Shown: positions 1-9,360 of the stretch, in pieces
How the letters are laid out: each line of letters opens with the position of its first letter
Position numbering within the stretch: position 1 is the stretch's first letter
Assembly: GCF_005870025.1 (NCBI RefSeq)
Contig: NZ_VATA01000006.1
Coordinates: 62,001-126,000, forward strand
Source of the DNA: Poseidonocella sp. HB161398
GTDB taxonomy: Bacteria > Pseudomonadota > Alphaproteobacteria > Rhodobacterales > Rhodobacteraceae
Length of the DNA: 64,000 bases
Direction of reading: 5' to 3'
The notes under the pieces: generated by a model
What the model was told of the DNA's origin: nothing
The model's database searches: none
Seen by the model: the letters and a program-made list of their open reading frames with translations, nothing else
Position numbers and translations under genes: made by a program

Positions 1-734
1 CGCATCTGACGGTCCGCGAGAACCTGGAATTCCCGCTGAAATCGCCGGTGCTGCGCACCCCGCGCGAGATGATCGACCGCAAGGTCGGCGAGGTGGCCGA
101 AATCCTGCAGATCTCGCACAAGCTGGACAACCGGGCGACCGCGCTTTCGGGCGGCGAGATGCAGCGGGTCTCGATCGGCCGCGCGCTGGTGCGCAACCCG
201 GCGGTCTACCTGATGGACGAGCCGCTGAGCTCGCTCGACGCCAAGCTGCGCGCCGATCTGAGGGTGGAGCTGAAGAACATCCAGGCGGTCTCGGGGGCGA
301 CGCTGCTCTACGTGACGCATGACCAGATCGAGGCAATGACCATGGCGACCCATGTCGGCGTGCTCGACCGCGGGCGGCTGGTCCAGTTCGGCACCCCGCG
401 CGAGATCTACGAGGATCCGGTCAGCCTCTATGCCGCCGGGCGGCTCGGCCAGCCGCGGATCAATGTCCTGCCGGCCGACACTTTCGCCGGCGCCCCGCCC
501 GGCGCCGCCTATATCGCGCTGCGCCCCGAGCATATCGCCCAGGGCGAGGGACGGGAAAGCCGGGTGACGCGGGTGGAGCATCTGGGCGACCAGACGCGGC
601 TGCACCTGACGCTGGGCGGGCGGGACCTGGTGACGGTGACCGATCCGCATACCGCGCTGGGGGCCGGGGACATCGTCCGCATCCGGCCGCGCGACCCGCT
701 CTATTTCGACGCCGCCGGCGCCAGGCTCGGCTGA
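1..734 (+). CDS. ABC transporter ATP-binding protein, 5' truncated (sugar/polyol type)
   Basis: Open at the left edge; the frame reads from base 3, so the Walker A region lies outside the window. Visible are the ABC signature LSGGEMQRVSIGRAL, Walker B YLMDEPLSSLDAK and the switch histidine in YVTHDQIEAM, followed by a C-terminal beta domain of the MalK/UgpC type (RPEHIAQGEG). This class of ATPase powers CUT1-type uptake of sugars, polyols or glycerol phosphates at the inner membrane. It ends 11 nt before a DhaK/DhaL-type kinase, so the two are probably co-transcribed and the kinase may phosphorylate the imported substrate. Substrate unknown; permeases and binding protein must lie upstream. 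Confidence 0.9.
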   Translation, partial: HLTVRENLEFPLKSPVLRTPREMIDRKVGEVAEILQISHKLDNRATALSGGEMQRVSIGRALVRNPAVYLMDEPLSSLDAKLRADLRVELKNIQAVSGATLLYVTHDQIEAMTMATHVGVLDRGRLVQFGTPREIYEDPVSLYAAGRLGQPRINVLPADTFAGAPPGAAYIALRPEHIAQGEGRESRVTRVEHLGDQTRLHLTLGGRDLVTVTDPHTALGAGDIVRIRPRDPLYFDAAGARLG

Positions 735-745
735 GGGAGACCAGA

Positions 746-2365
746 ATGACCCATTTCATGAACCGCAAGGAAGACATCGTCACCGAGGCCATCGACGGCG
801 CCCTTGCCGCCTCGGGCGGCGCGCTGGCGCGGCTCGACGGCTATCCGCATATCCGCGTGGTGCTGCGCGCTGACTGGGACCGCTCGAAAGTGGCGCTGGT
901 CTCGGGCGGCGGCTCGGGGCACGAGCCGGCCCATGCGGGCTTCGTCGGGGCGGGCATGCTGACCGCGGCGGTCTGCGGCGACGTCTTCGCCTCGCCCTCG
1001 GTCGATGCGGTGCTGGCGGGCATCCTTGCCGTCACCGGGCCCGCGGGCTGCCTGCTGATCGTCAAGAACTACACCGGCGACCGGCTGAATTTCGGCCTCG
1101 CCGCCGAGCGGGCCCGCGCCTTCGGTCTGGATGTCGCGATGGTTGTCGTCGATGACGATGTCGCCCTTCCGGACCTGCCGCAGGCGCGCGGGGTGGCCGG
1201 CACGCTCTTCGTCCACAAGATCGCGGGCGCCCTGGCCGAGAGCGGCGCCCCCCTGGCCGAGGTCGCCGAGGGCGCCCGCCGCGCCATCTCGAAGATCTCC
1301 AGCATCGGCATGTCGCTCGACACCTGCACCGTGCCCGGCTCGCCGAAGGAAAGCCGCATTCCCGAGGGCATGGCCGAGCTCGGGCTCGGCATCCATGGCG
1401 AGGCGGGGGTGGAGCAGCTCGCCTATGACGGCGCCCGCCAGGCGATGGCGGCGATGTGCGACCGGCTGGCCCAGGCGACCGGCGGCGCGCCCTGCGTGGC
1501 GCTCCTGAACAATCTCGGCGCGGCCTCGGTGCTGGAGATGTCGGTGCTGGCCGCCGAGCTGCGCCGCTCCGCGCTCGGCCCGCGGATCACCCATCTGGTC
1601 GGCCCGGCGGCGCTGATGACCTCGCTCGACATGCACGGCTTCTCGCTCTCGCTCTTCGAGGCGGATGCCGCCGAGCTGGCGCTGCTGGCCGCGCCCTGCG
1701 GGGTGCGCGCCTGGCCCGGCACCGTCGCGCTCGCCCCCGACCGGGTTCTGCGGCTGCCCGACGGGCTGGCGCCGGTCCGCGCCATGCCCTCGGCCCATGC
1801 GCCCACCCGCGCCTTCCTGCAGAAATGCTGCGACCTGCTGATCGCGCAGGAGGACGACCTCAACGCGCTCGATGCCAAGACCGGCGACGGCGATACCGGC
1901 ACGACCCTGGCCAATGCCGCCCGCGCGCTGGCGGGCTCGCTCGACGCGCTGCCGCTGGCGGATCACACCCAGCTGTTCCGGGCGATTCAGCAGGAGCTGA
2001 GCCAGACGATGGGCGGCTCCTCGGGCGTGCTGCTGGCGATCTTCTTCGCCGCGGTGGGGGATGCCGCCTCCTCCGGCCTGCCGATGCGCGAGGCGCTGGC
2101 CGCCGGGCTGGAGCGGATGCAGGAGATCGGCGGCGCCCAGCCCGGGGACCGCACCATGGTCGACGCGCTCAAGCCCGCGCTCGAGGCGCTGGCCCAGGGC
2201 ATCGGCCCGGCCGCAAGGGCCGCGCGCGAGGGCGCCGACTACACCGCGACGCTGACCCGCGCCCAGGCCGGGCGCGCCGCCTATATCGGCGCGGGCCAGC
2301 TCTCGGGCCATGCCGATCCGGGCGCCGAGGCGGTCGCCCGGCTCTTCGAGCACCTGGCCGGCTAG
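746..2365 (+). CDS. Dihydroxyacetone kinase family protein (DhaK-DhaL fusion)
   Basis: 539 aa, single-chain ATP-type kinase. The N-terminal DhaK domain has the substrate-site motif SGGGSGHEPAHAGF near residue 52 and GLGIHGEAG near 210, whose His binds the ketose carbonyl as a hemiaminal in this family. The C-terminal DhaL domain (from about residue 350) has the Mg-ATP motif AKTGDGDTGTT. The family phosphorylates dihydroxyacetone, erythrulose and related short ketoses. GAGGGAGA lies upstream; a second ATG at 758 is possible. Placement behind a sugar ABC ATPase favours a dedicated C3-C5 ketose or polyol route rather than general glycerol metabolism. The exact substrate cannot be read from sequence. 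Confidence 0.88.
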   Translation: MTHFMNRKEDIVTEAIDGALAASGGALARLDGYPHIRVVLRADWDRSKVALVSGGGSGHEPAHAGFVGAGMLTAAVCGDVFASPSVDAVLAGILAVTGPAGCLLIVKNYTGDRLNFGLAAERARAFGLDVAMVVVDDDVALPDLPQARGVAGTLFVHKIAGALAESGAPLAEVAEGARRAISKISSIGMSLDTCTVPGSPKESRIPEGMAELGLGIHGEAGVEQLAYDGARQAMAAMCDRLAQATGGAPCVALLNNLGAASVLEMSVLAAELRRSALGPRITHLVGPAALMTSLDMHGFSLSLFEADAAELALLAAPCGVRAWPGTVALAPDRVLRLPDGLAPVRAMPSAHAPTRAFLQKCCDLLIAQEDDLNALDAKTGDGDTGTTLANAARALAGSLDALPLADHTQLFRAIQQELSQTMGGSSGVLLAIFFAAVGDAASSGLPMREALAAGLERMQEIGGAQPGDRTMVDALKPALEALAQGIGPAARAAREGADYTATLTRAQAGRAAYIGAGQLSGHADPGAEAVARLFEHLAG

Positions 2366-2376
2366 CCCCCCGCGGC

Positions 2377-3192
2377 TCAGCCCGCCAGCCCGTCGAGCAG
2401 CCAGCCATGCAGCCCCGGCGCGGCCGCCAGAACGCCGCCCGGGTCCTGCAGCGGCCCGCCATCGAGCCCCGTGACGGTGCCGCCCGCCTCGCGCAGGATC
2501 AGCGCCGAGGCGCCGTAGTCATGCAGCGACAGCATGTCCTCGAAGAACCCGTCGAGCCGCCCGGCCGCGACATAGGCGATCGACAGCGCCGAACTGCCGA
2601 GCCGCCGCACCCCGGCGGTCTCGTCCATCGCCCGCGCCAGCGCCGCGTGGTAGCGCGCCTCCGAGACCGAGCGGACCTGGCCGCGGATCGGCAGCCCGGC
2701 GCCGATCACCACATCCGGCAGCGCCCCGCCCGCCACGAGCGCCAGCCGCTGGCCGTCGAGCCAGGCGCCCTGCCCCGCCTCGGCGGCGAAGAGCTCGCCC
2801 AGCATCGCGTCGAGGGTCACGCCGCGGCAGAGCGCACCGTCGCGCAGCTCGGCGATGACCACGGCGAAATGCGGGATGCCCCAGGCGAAATTGGTCGTGC
2901 CGTCGATCGGGTCGATGACGAAGACCGGCTGGCCGGGCGCGGGGGCGGCATCGGCCACCTGCTCCTCGCCCGCGATGCCGCAGCCGGGGAAGGCGGCGCG
3001 CAGCGCGGCAGCGATCTCGGCCTCGACCGCGCGGTCGGCTTCTGTCTGGTAGTCCGCCCGCCCCTTGGAGGCGAGCGCCGCGCCGCGCCCGGATTGCAGC
3101 ATCCGGCGGGCCAGGGCCCCGCCCGCGAGCGCCGCGGCGGCAATCGCGCGCAGTTCCGGCGAGGCGTCGGGGGGAAGGTGGTCGCGGGTCAT
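2377..3192 (-). CDS. Inositol monophosphatase family protein
   Basis: 271 aa, usual length for the family. Metal-binding motif A is DPIDGTTNF (residues 94-102) with the upstream GEE (75-77); motif B is HDYGASALI near residue 214, where the common WDxAAG tryptophan is replaced by His but the metal-ligand Asp is kept. The family hydrolyses sugar or inositol monophosphates (or 3'-phosphoadenosine phosphate) with Mg2+. It is convergent with the DAK gene, 11 bp away, and overlaps the end of the MFS gene upstream by 4 nt (ATGA), so it is the second gene of a two-gene minus-strand unit. Substrate undetermined. Confidence 0.85.
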   Translation of the reverse strand: MTRDHLPPDASPELRAIAAAALAGGALARRMLQSGRGAALASKGRADYQTEADRAVEAEIAAALRAAFPGCGIAGEEQVADAAPAPGQPVFVIDPIDGTTNFAWGIPHFAVVIAELRDGALCRGVTLDAMLGELFAAEAGQGAWLDGQRLALVAGGALPDVVIGAGLPIRGQVRSVSEARYHAALARAMDETAGVRRLGSSALSIAYVAAGRLDGFFEDMLSLHDYGASALILREAGGTVTGLDGGPLQDPGGVLAAAPGLHGWLLDGLAG

Positions 3193-4394
3193 GGCAGGCT
3201 CCTCTGGCCGGCGGGTGGAAACGCGTCGCCGCGGGTCATCGCGGCGGTGATCTGCGGCGCGAAGAGCGCCGCGAAAGCCAGGATCGGGGCGGCGGCGGCA
3301 AGCGCCCAGGCCGCCCCGGCGGTTCCGGCAATGCCGCCCAGAAGCGGCGGCACGGCCATCAGCGACAGCATCGAGACGACCGAGAAGGCCGCCATGGTCT
3401 CGGCCGCGGGGCGCGACGGATGGCAGAGCGCCAGCCCCGCCGCGACCGGCGCCGCCAGCGCGACCCCGGCCCCGCAGAGCGCGAAGCCCGCCGCCTGTCC
3501 GGCCTCCCCGGGCGCCAGATGCACCAGGACGAGCCCGCAGAGCACCGCCGCCGCCATGGCCCGCAGGAGCACCGGCACCGGCCAGCGCTGCCGCAGCCGG
3601 TCGCCCGCCAGTCTCAGCGCAATCATGCCGAGCGCAAAGGCGGCATAGATGCGCGCGGCCGCCTCGGGCGCGATGCCGCGGTCCTCGCGCAGATGGAACA
3701 TCGACCAGTCGTAGAAGGCGCCCTCAGTCACCGCGAAGCCCGCCACCAGCAGCAAGAGCCGGAAGGCGAAGCCGTCGGGCCGCGCGATCCGCGGCGCGCC
3801 CTTGCGCCGGGGCGCCTCGGCCGGGCCCGGGCGCAGGAGAAGCAGTGCCGCCAGCGGCAGGATCGCGGCACAGAGCCAGGCGAGCCCGGCCGCAACCGGG
3901 ATCCCCGCCGCCGCCGCCCGCCCGCCAAGCAGCGCGCCGCCGAGCAGCCCCGCCGACCAGGCGCCATGGCAGACGGACAGGACCGGGCGGCCGGCCGCGG
4001 TCTCGATCCGCGCGGCGATCAGGTTCTTGGCGACCTCGAGCACCGCCATCAGCGCGCCGTAGAGCCCCAGAAGCCCCGCCAGCGGCAGCGCGCCCGGACC
4101 GGCGAGCCCAGATGCGGCCGCCCAGAGCGTCCCGGCCCCGCCGCCGAGGCAGAGCCCCGCGGCCGCGCGCGGCCCGAGCCGCCGCACCAGCGCGGGCGCG
4201 GCGAGAAACCCCGCCACCGTGCCCGCGGCCTGCGCCATCAGCGCCCGGCCGAGCGGTCCCGGCGCCAGGCCGAGCCCGGCCGCGACCTCGGGCAGCCGGG
4301 AGTAGAAGGTCGCGAAGGCGAGCGCGTTGAAAAGAAAGATCGCGGCGGGCAGAAGGACGGGCGGCATCGGGTCGGGCACTTCGGCAAGGGGCAT
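3189..4394 (-). CDS. MFS transporter
   Basis: About 401 aa from the ATG at 4394; a GTG at 4448 or an ATG at 4367 are alternatives because none has a strong ribosome-binding site. The protein is strongly hydrophobic with about 12 predicted membrane helices and the N-terminal FYSRLPEVAAGLGL element seen in MFS subgroups, with a short hydrophilic central loop rich in Arg/Pro near residue 190. It is translationally coupled to the downstream IMPase gene. It probably exports or imports a small solute at the inner membrane; nothing in the sequence fixes the substrate. Confidence 0.8.
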   Translation of the reverse strand: MPLAEVPDPMPPVLLPAAIFLFNALAFATFYSRLPEVAAGLGLAPGPLGRALMAQAAGTVAGFLAAPALVRRLGPRAAAGLCLGGGAGTLWAAASGLAGPGALPLAGLLGLYGALMAVLEVAKNLIAARIETAAGRPVLSVCHGAWSAGLLGGALLGGRAAAAGIPVAAGLAWLCAAILPLAALLLLRPGPAEAPRRKGAPRIARPDGFAFRLLLLVAGFAVTEGAFYDWSMFHLREDRGIAPEAAARIYAAFALGMIALRLAGDRLRQRWPVPVLLRAMAAAVLCGLVLVHLAPGEAGQAAGFALCGAGVALAAPVAAGLALCHPSRPAAETMAAFSVVSMLSLMAVPPLLGGIAGTAGAAWALAAAAPILAFAALFAPQITAAMTRGDAFPPAGQRSLP

Positions 4395-4502
4395 TCCGGA
4401 CGGGATTTCCGGACGGCGCAGGCGGTGCGCCGCACGCGCCCAAGACACCAGCGGCGGGCCGCTGCCAAGGGGTCCGCGCCCCGCCCGGCGAAGTTAATCG
4501 AC

Positions 4503-4535
4503 ATGTCACGAAACCGTCGCGGAACTGACATCAAG
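4503..4535 (+). promoter_or_regulatory. Candidate PhoB box (three 11-bp direct repeats)
   Basis: Three consecutive 11-mers: ATGTCACGAAA, CCGTCGCGGAA and CTGACATCAAG. The 7+4 layout and TGTCAC/TGACAT cores resemble alphaproteobacterial Pho boxes, which are read by PhoB under phosphate limitation. The site lies about 75 bp before the ABC/GDPD operon and also in front of the divergent MFS gene. Regulation by phosphate is an inference, supported by the phosphodiesterase at the operon end. Confidence 0.45.
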
Positions 4536-4610
4536 CGGCACTAGGCCGCTGCGTCATCCGCAGCGCATGTCCGGCAGCCTCCCGGCCGGACCGACCATGA
4601 GGGACCTGCC

Positions 4611-5771
4611 ATGACCGCCCATCCGACCCGCCGCCGCTTTCTCCAGGCCGGTGGCGCCACTGCCGCCGCCGCCGCGCTGATGCCGCGCCTGGCGCTTGCC
4701 GATGACGGCACCGTCAATGTCTATACCGGGTCCGACAGCAACATCTCGGACTTCTGGACCAATGTCATCCTGCCGGGCTTCCGCGCGCAGAACGGCTCCG
4801 TCAATGTCCGCGTCGTCGATGCCGGCGACAGCGCCGGGCTGCGCGCCATCGCCGACCGCGCGCTGGCCGCGCTCGGCACCGGCAAGGACCCGCAGGTGGA
4901 GCTGTTCGAGGCCTTCACCCCCGACCAGACCGCCGGCGGCGTCGAGGCCGGGCTCTGGGTCGATTTCGCCGAAGCAGGGATCGACGGCTGGGACCGGGTG
5001 AACCCGGAGGCCAAGCAGACCGATCTCGACCTGCCCTATCGCGGCAGCCAGGTGCTGCTGGCCTATGACGCCACCCGCATCGACCCCGCCGAGGCGCCCA
5101 GGAGCTGGGAGGCGCTGACCGCCTGGATCGCCGCCAATCCCGGGCAGTTCATCTACAACCGCCCCGACAAGGGCGGCTCGGGCGGCAATTTCGTCCGCCG
5201 CGCGATCCACGAGGCCAATGGCCGCGACCCGAAGGCCTTCACCATCGCCTCCTATAGCGAGGCCTTCGCGGCCGAGGCGCTGGCCCCGGCCTGGGACATC
5301 CTGAACGCGATGGCCCCCGATCTCTACGAGGGCGGCGCCTATACCTCGGGCAACACCCAGTCGATCCAGCTGCTGGCGCAGGGCGTGGTCAGCATGACCC
5401 CGGTCTGGTCGGACCAGGTGCTGCAGGCGGTGTCGATGGGCGTGCTGCCCGAGACGACCGGGCTGGTGCAGCTGCAGGATCTGGCGCTCTGCGGCGGGTT
5501 CAGCCGGATGATGGTGCCGGTCAATGCCGCCGAGAAGGCCGCGGCGCTGGAGCTGGCCTCCTACGTGCTGTCGGCCGAGGTGCAGTCGAAAATCATCACC
5601 GGGCTCGGCGGCTTCCCGGGCGTCTCCTGGGACCATGTCGATCCGGCGCTGCGCGAAGCGTATGCCGATGTCATCCCGGCGACGATCCCGACCTTCCCCT
5701 CGGGTCCCTGGGACGCGGCGGTGAATGACGGCTGGTACCGCAATGTCGCGCCGGGCATCAGCCGGGGCTGA
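4611..5771 (+). CDS. ABC transporter solute-binding protein, Tat-exported
   Basis: 386 aa. A twin-arginine signal RRRFLQAGG (residues 7-15) is followed by an Ala-rich h-region and cleavage near LALADDG. The mature part begins VNVYTGSDSN, the fold class of family 1/ferric-type binding proteins. It is the first gene of an operon with two permeases, an ATPase and a glycerophosphodiester phosphodiesterase, which argues for capture of a phosphodiester, glycerol phosphate or phosphonate in the periplasm. Tat export suggests folding before secretion. The ligand is inferred from context only. Confidence 0.85.
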   Translation: MTAHPTRRRFLQAGGATAAAAALMPRLALADDGTVNVYTGSDSNISDFWTNVILPGFRAQNGSVNVRVVDAGDSAGLRAIADRALAALGTGKDPQVELFEAFTPDQTAGGVEAGLWVDFAEAGIDGWDRVNPEAKQTDLDLPYRGSQVLLAYDATRIDPAEAPRSWEALTAWIAANPGQFIYNRPDKGGSGGNFVRRAIHEANGRDPKAFTIASYSEAFAAEALAPAWDILNAMAPDLYEGGAYTSGNTQSIQLLAQGVVSMTPVWSDQVLQAVSMGVLPETTGLVQLQDLALCGGFSRMMVPVNAAEKAAALELASYVLSAEVQSKIITGLGGFPGVSWDHVDPALREAYADVIPATIPTFPSGPWDAAVNDGWYRNVAPGISRG

Positions 5772-5776
5772 TCCGC

Positions 5777-6661
5777 GTGAGTGATGCAGCAATCGCGGTC
5801 CGGCCGGTCCGGGCCGCCCCGCGCGGAGGGGGGCTGACCGGCCTCCTTCTCGTCTTCCTGCCGGTCGGGCTCTTGGCCTGGCTGATCCTCTATCCGATCC
5901 TGCGCGCCGTGATCCGCACGCTGGTCGTCCAGACCGGGACCGGCCCGGCGCTGAGCCTCGAGACCTACCGCTTCTTCTTCACCGACGGCTATTCGCTGGC
6001 CAATCTCTGGCTGACGCTCTGGGTGACGGCGCTCTGCGCGGTGCTGCTGCTGGCGGTGTGCCTGCCGATCGCGCTCTACCTGCGCTTCGCGAAATCCCGC
6101 ATCGCCGCGCTGGTGCAGGGGCTGGCGCTCTTCCCGATGTTCGTGCCGTCGGTGATCCTCGCCTATGCGCTGATCCGCACGCTGGGGCCGAACGGTGCGG
6201 TCGACCTGGTGCTGAACGCGGCGGGGCTGCCCAAGATCGCCTCGCCCTACCTGACGCCCGCGGGGCCCGTGATCGGGCTCGTCTGGGACAACATTCCGCT
6301 GACCGTGCTGATGCTGGTCGCCGGGCTCGGCAATGTCTCCGACAATGCGGTCGAGGCCGCCCGCGATGCCGGGGCCCGGCCCTTTGCGCTGCTGCGCCAC
6401 ATCATCCTGCCGCAGATCGGCAATGCGCTTCTGGTCGTGCTCTCCTTCACCGTGCTGTCGATCTTCTCCGCCTTCACGCTGCCCTACGTGCTCGGCCCCG
6501 CCTCGCCCGAGATGATGGGCCCCTTCATGCAGCGCACCTTCACCGACGTGCAGGATCCGCGCATGGCGATCACCCAGGCGGTCATCACCTTCGCGATCTG
6601 CGCGGGCTTCGGCGCCTTCTATGTCCGCTCCATCGCCCGCAACCGGGAGGCAAGCCGATGA
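5777..6661 (+). CDS. ABC transporter permease
   Basis: 294 aa from a GTG 5 nt after the binding-protein stop. It has about six membrane helices and the cytoplasmic EAA loop EAARDAGARPFALLRHIILP, which docks to the ATPase. It is one half of the heterodimeric transmembrane channel with the next gene, whose ATG overlaps this stop. The family belongs with spermidine, ferric and phosphonate-type importers. Confidence 0.87.
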   Translation: MSDAAIAVRPVRAAPRGGGLTGLLLVFLPVGLLAWLILYPILRAVIRTLVVQTGTGPALSLETYRFFFTDGYSLANLWLTLWVTALCAVLLLAVCLPIALYLRFAKSRIAALVQGLALFPMFVPSVILAYALIRTLGPNGAVDLVLNAAGLPKIASPYLTPAGPVIGLVWDNIPLTVLMLVAGLGNVSDNAVEAARDAGARPFALLRHIILPQIGNALLVVLSFTVLSIFSAFTLPYVLGPASPEMMGPFMQRTFTDVQDPRMAITQAVITFAICAGFGAFYVRSIARNREASR

Positions 6662-7464
6662 GCCGCCGCACCGACTGGACGGGGATCCTATTGGCGGCCG
6701 TCCTCGGGCTCGTCATCGTCGTGCCGCTGGTCGTGGTCGCGATCTGGGCCTTCGCCGAGGTCTGGCGCTATCCCAGCGTGCTGCCCCAGGAATTCGGCCT
6801 GCGCTTCTGGAACGCCACGCTGGCGCGCCCGGATGTCTGGGCGGCGATGTCGATGTCGCTGCGCCTCTCGGTCACCGTCACGGCGCTTTCCGCGCTGATC
6901 TGCCTGCCCGCGGCCTATGCCTTCGCGCGGCTCGACTTCCCGGGGCGCAACTGGCTGTTCCTGTCCTTCCTGGCCAGCCATGCCTTCCCGAAATTCGGGC
7001 TGCTCGTCGCGATCGCGGGGATCTTCCTCAATCTCGGGCTGATCTCGACCTTCTGGGGCGTGGTGCTGATCCAGCTCGTCGGCACGCTGATGATGATGAT
7101 CTGGATCCCCGTCGCCGCCTTCCAGTCGGTCGACCGCCGGATGGAGGAGGCCGCGCGCGACGCGGGCGCGGGCCCGGTCCGGGTCTTCTGGTCGATCAGC
7201 CTGCCGCAGGCGGCGCCGACGATCTTCGCCGCGCTGATGCTCAGCTTCGTCGGCACCTTCTACGAAACCGAGGGCGCCTGGCTGATCGGCGCGCCCGAGA
7301 TCCGCACCATGCCGGTCCTGATGATCACCTTCATCAACAACCAGATCGTGGTGCAGTACGGCGCGGTCCTGTCGGTGCTCCTGTGGGTGCCGAGCTTCTT
7401 CGCCCTCCTCTTCACGCGGCGGCTCGTCGGGTCGCAATCCTTCGCCAAGGGCTTCGGAGTCTGA
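6658..7464 (+). CDS. ABC transporter permease
   Basis: 268 aa. The ATG overlaps the previous stop by 4 nt, indicating translational coupling. About six transmembrane segments and the EAA loop EEAARDAGAGPVRVFWSIS around residue 163 are visible. It is the second channel subunit of the importer; the ATPase starts 2 nt after its stop. No substrate information can be drawn from this subunit. Confidence 0.87.
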   Translation: MSRRTDWTGILLAAVLGLVIVVPLVVVAIWAFAEVWRYPSVLPQEFGLRFWNATLARPDVWAAMSMSLRLSVTVTALSALICLPAAYAFARLDFPGRNWLFLSFLASHAFPKFGLLVAIAGIFLNLGLISTFWGVVLIQLVGTLMMMIWIPVAAFQSVDRRMEEAARDAGAGPVRVFWSISLPQAAPTIFAALMLSFVGTFYETEGAWLIGAPEIRTMPVLMITFINNQIVVQYGAVLSVLLWVPSFFALLFTRRLVGSQSFAKGFGV

Positions 7465-7466
7465 CC

Positions 7467-8531
7467 ATGGCCACGCTTTCGCTATCTGCAATCGGCAAGT
7501 CCTTCGGCGGCGCCGATGTCATCCCCGGGCTCGATCTCGACATCGCCGAGGGCGAGCTGGTCTGCCTGCTCGGCCCCTCGGGCTCGGGCAAGTCGACGCT
7601 CCTGCGCATGGCCGGGGGGTTCGAGATGCCCGACCGCGGCACGGTGCGGATCGGCGGCGCCGACGTCACCCGGATGCCCCCCGAGAAGCGCCCGACCGCG
7701 ATGGTGTTCCAGAGCCACGCGCTCTGGTCGCACATGAGCGTCGCGGGCAATATCGCCTTCGGGCTGAAGCTGCGCCGCCTGCCCCGCGCCGAGATCCGGA
7801 GCCGCGTCGAGGCGGTGCTGGAGCTCGTCGGCCTGGCGGGCTACGGCGCGCGCAAGGTCTGGCAGCTGTCCGGCGGACAGCAGCAGCGCGTCGCCATCGC
7901 CCGCGCCCTGGTGCTGGAGCCGCAGATCCTGCTTCTCGACGAGCCCTTCGCCAGCCTCGACCAGCATCTGCGCGAGCGCATGCGCGAGGAGCTGCGCGAC
8001 ATCCAGCAGCGGCTGGGGATCACCACGCTCTTCGTCACCCACGGCCAGGACGAGGCGCTGGCGCTGGCCGACCGGATCGTCGTGCTGAAGGACGGGCGGA
8101 TCGAGCAGGCGGACGCGCCGGACGTGCTCTACCGCGCCCCGGCGACGCGCTTCGTCGCGGGCTTCATCGGCACGATGAACTTCCTGGCCTGCGACATCCG
8201 CCGCGGCCGCGCCGACCATCCGCTCTTCGCGGTGCCGCTGGCGCTGCCCGACGGCCCGGCCGAGCTGGCGATCCGCCCCGAGGCGCTGCGGCTGACACCG
8301 GACGCCGAGGGGCCCGTGCGGGTGCGCCGCGTCACCGATTACGGCAGCCATGTGCTGGCCGATCTGGAAACCGACGACGGCGAGCGGCTGAAGGCGCATT
8401 GCCCGCCCGAGGCGCGGCCCGCCCCCGGCCAGCGGATGCGGCTTTCGGCGCGGCAGCTTTCGGCCTACCAGCAGGGAAGGCGCGCCGAGGCGTCGCCCGC
8501 CCATCTGCGCGAAGGAGCGCTCCATGCCTGA
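7467..8531 (+). CDS. ABC transporter ATP-binding protein
   Basis: 354 aa. Walker A GPSGSGKST (residues 36-44), Q-loop VFQSHALW, signature LSGGQQQRVAIARAL (about 135), Walker B ILLLDEPFASLD and a switch region FVTHGQDEA, in which the usual THDQ is THGQ. A C-terminal TOBE-like domain (AIRPEALRL) is present, as in spermidine/ferric/phosphonate-type ATPases. It energises the two preceding permeases. The 3' end overlaps the GDPD gene by 8 nt, tying the importer to intracellular hydrolysis of its substrate. Confidence 0.9.
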   Translation: MATLSLSAIGKSFGGADVIPGLDLDIAEGELVCLLGPSGSGKSTLLRMAGGFEMPDRGTVRIGGADVTRMPPEKRPTAMVFQSHALWSHMSVAGNIAFGLKLRRLPRAEIRSRVEAVLELVGLAGYGARKVWQLSGGQQQRVAIARALVLEPQILLLDEPFASLDQHLRERMREELRDIQQRLGITTLFVTHGQDEALALADRIVVLKDGRIEQADAPDVLYRAPATRFVAGFIGTMNFLACDIRRGRADHPLFAVPLALPDGPAELAIRPEALRLTPDAEGPVRVRRVTDYGSHVLADLETDDGERLKAHCPPEARPAPGQRMRLSARQLSAYQQGRRAEASPAHLREGALHA

Positions 8532-9360
8532 TCCGGCAACCACGCTGCGCCATGCCAAGGGCGAAACGCGGCTGAAATGGCATCGCGGCCGCCGCATGGC
8601 CGCCGACATGGAATTCGACCCCGACCGCATCCTCGAGGGCATGGCGGCGGGCGCCTCGGTCGAGATCGACCTCGTCGCCCATGCCGGCGGCGGCTTCGCG
8701 GTGCTGCACGACTTCTCGCTGGATCGCAGCACCACCGGCACCGGCCGCGTCGCCGAGCGCACCGCCGAAGAGCTGCGCCAGCTCCGCCGCCGCGGCAATG
8801 ACGGCGCAGAGACCGGCGTGCGCGTGGCGCTGCTGGGCGATCTCTGCGCGGCGATGGCCGCCCAGCCGCATGTGCCGGGCGCGCTCCTGCAGCTCGACCT
8901 GAAGGAGGAAGCCGGCGCGCTCGGCCCCGCCGACGCCGCCGCCTTCGCCGCCGCCGTGGCCCCGGTGGCCGATCGCGTGATCCTCTCGGGCGGCGACAAG
9001 CACGCGGTGGCGCGGCTCGCCGATGCGCTGCCGGGGATGCGCACCGGCTACGATCCCTGTCATTTCGGTGCGGCCGGGGCGCTGGCGGAGACAGGCGACG
9101 ATGCGGGCTTCGTCGAGCGGGCGCTGCAGGATGCCGGCAAGGCGGAGATGATCTATCTCGACATCGCGCTGATCCTCGGCGCGCTCGGCCGCGGCTTCGA
9201 CCCGGTGGCCGCCTTCCATGCCGCCGGGCGGATGGTCGATGCCTACACGATCACCGGCGCGACGCCCGAGGCCGCGGCGCTGGCGCAGAGGCTGGCGGCG
9301 CTCGGCACCGACCAGATCACCACCGACGACCCTGCCGGGCTGGCTGCATTGCTGGCCTGA
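8524..9360 (+). CDS. Glycerophosphodiester phosphodiesterase family protein
   Basis: 278 aa, no signal peptide, so cytoplasmic. GDPD landmarks: HRG at 20-22, the metal-ligand pair E47/D49 in VEIDLV, the catalytic-type LHD at 61-63 and the following SLDRSTTGTG. The family hydrolyses glycerophosphodiesters to glycerol 3-phosphate and an alcohol with a divalent metal. Overlap with the importer ATPase implies that the imported compound is the substrate. It ends just before a 29-bp hairpin. Confidence 0.88.
   Translation: MPDPATTLRHAKGETRLKWHRGRRMAADMEFDPDRILEGMAAGASVEIDLVAHAGGGFAVLHDFSLDRSTTGTGRVAERTAEELRQLRRRGNDGAETGVRVALLGDLCAAMAAQPHVPGALLQLDLKEEAGALGPADAAAFAAAVAPVADRVILSGGDKHAVARLADALPGMRTGYDPCHFGAAGALAETGDDAGFVERALQDAGKAEMIYLDIALILGALGRGFDPVAAFHAAGRMVDAYTITGATPEAAALAQRLAALGTDQITTDDPAGLAALLA

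Noticed and set aside
701-2353. Long minus-strand frame opposite the DAK gene
   Set aside because: Shadow translation rich in Arg/Gly/Ala; the plus strand has clear kinase motifs.
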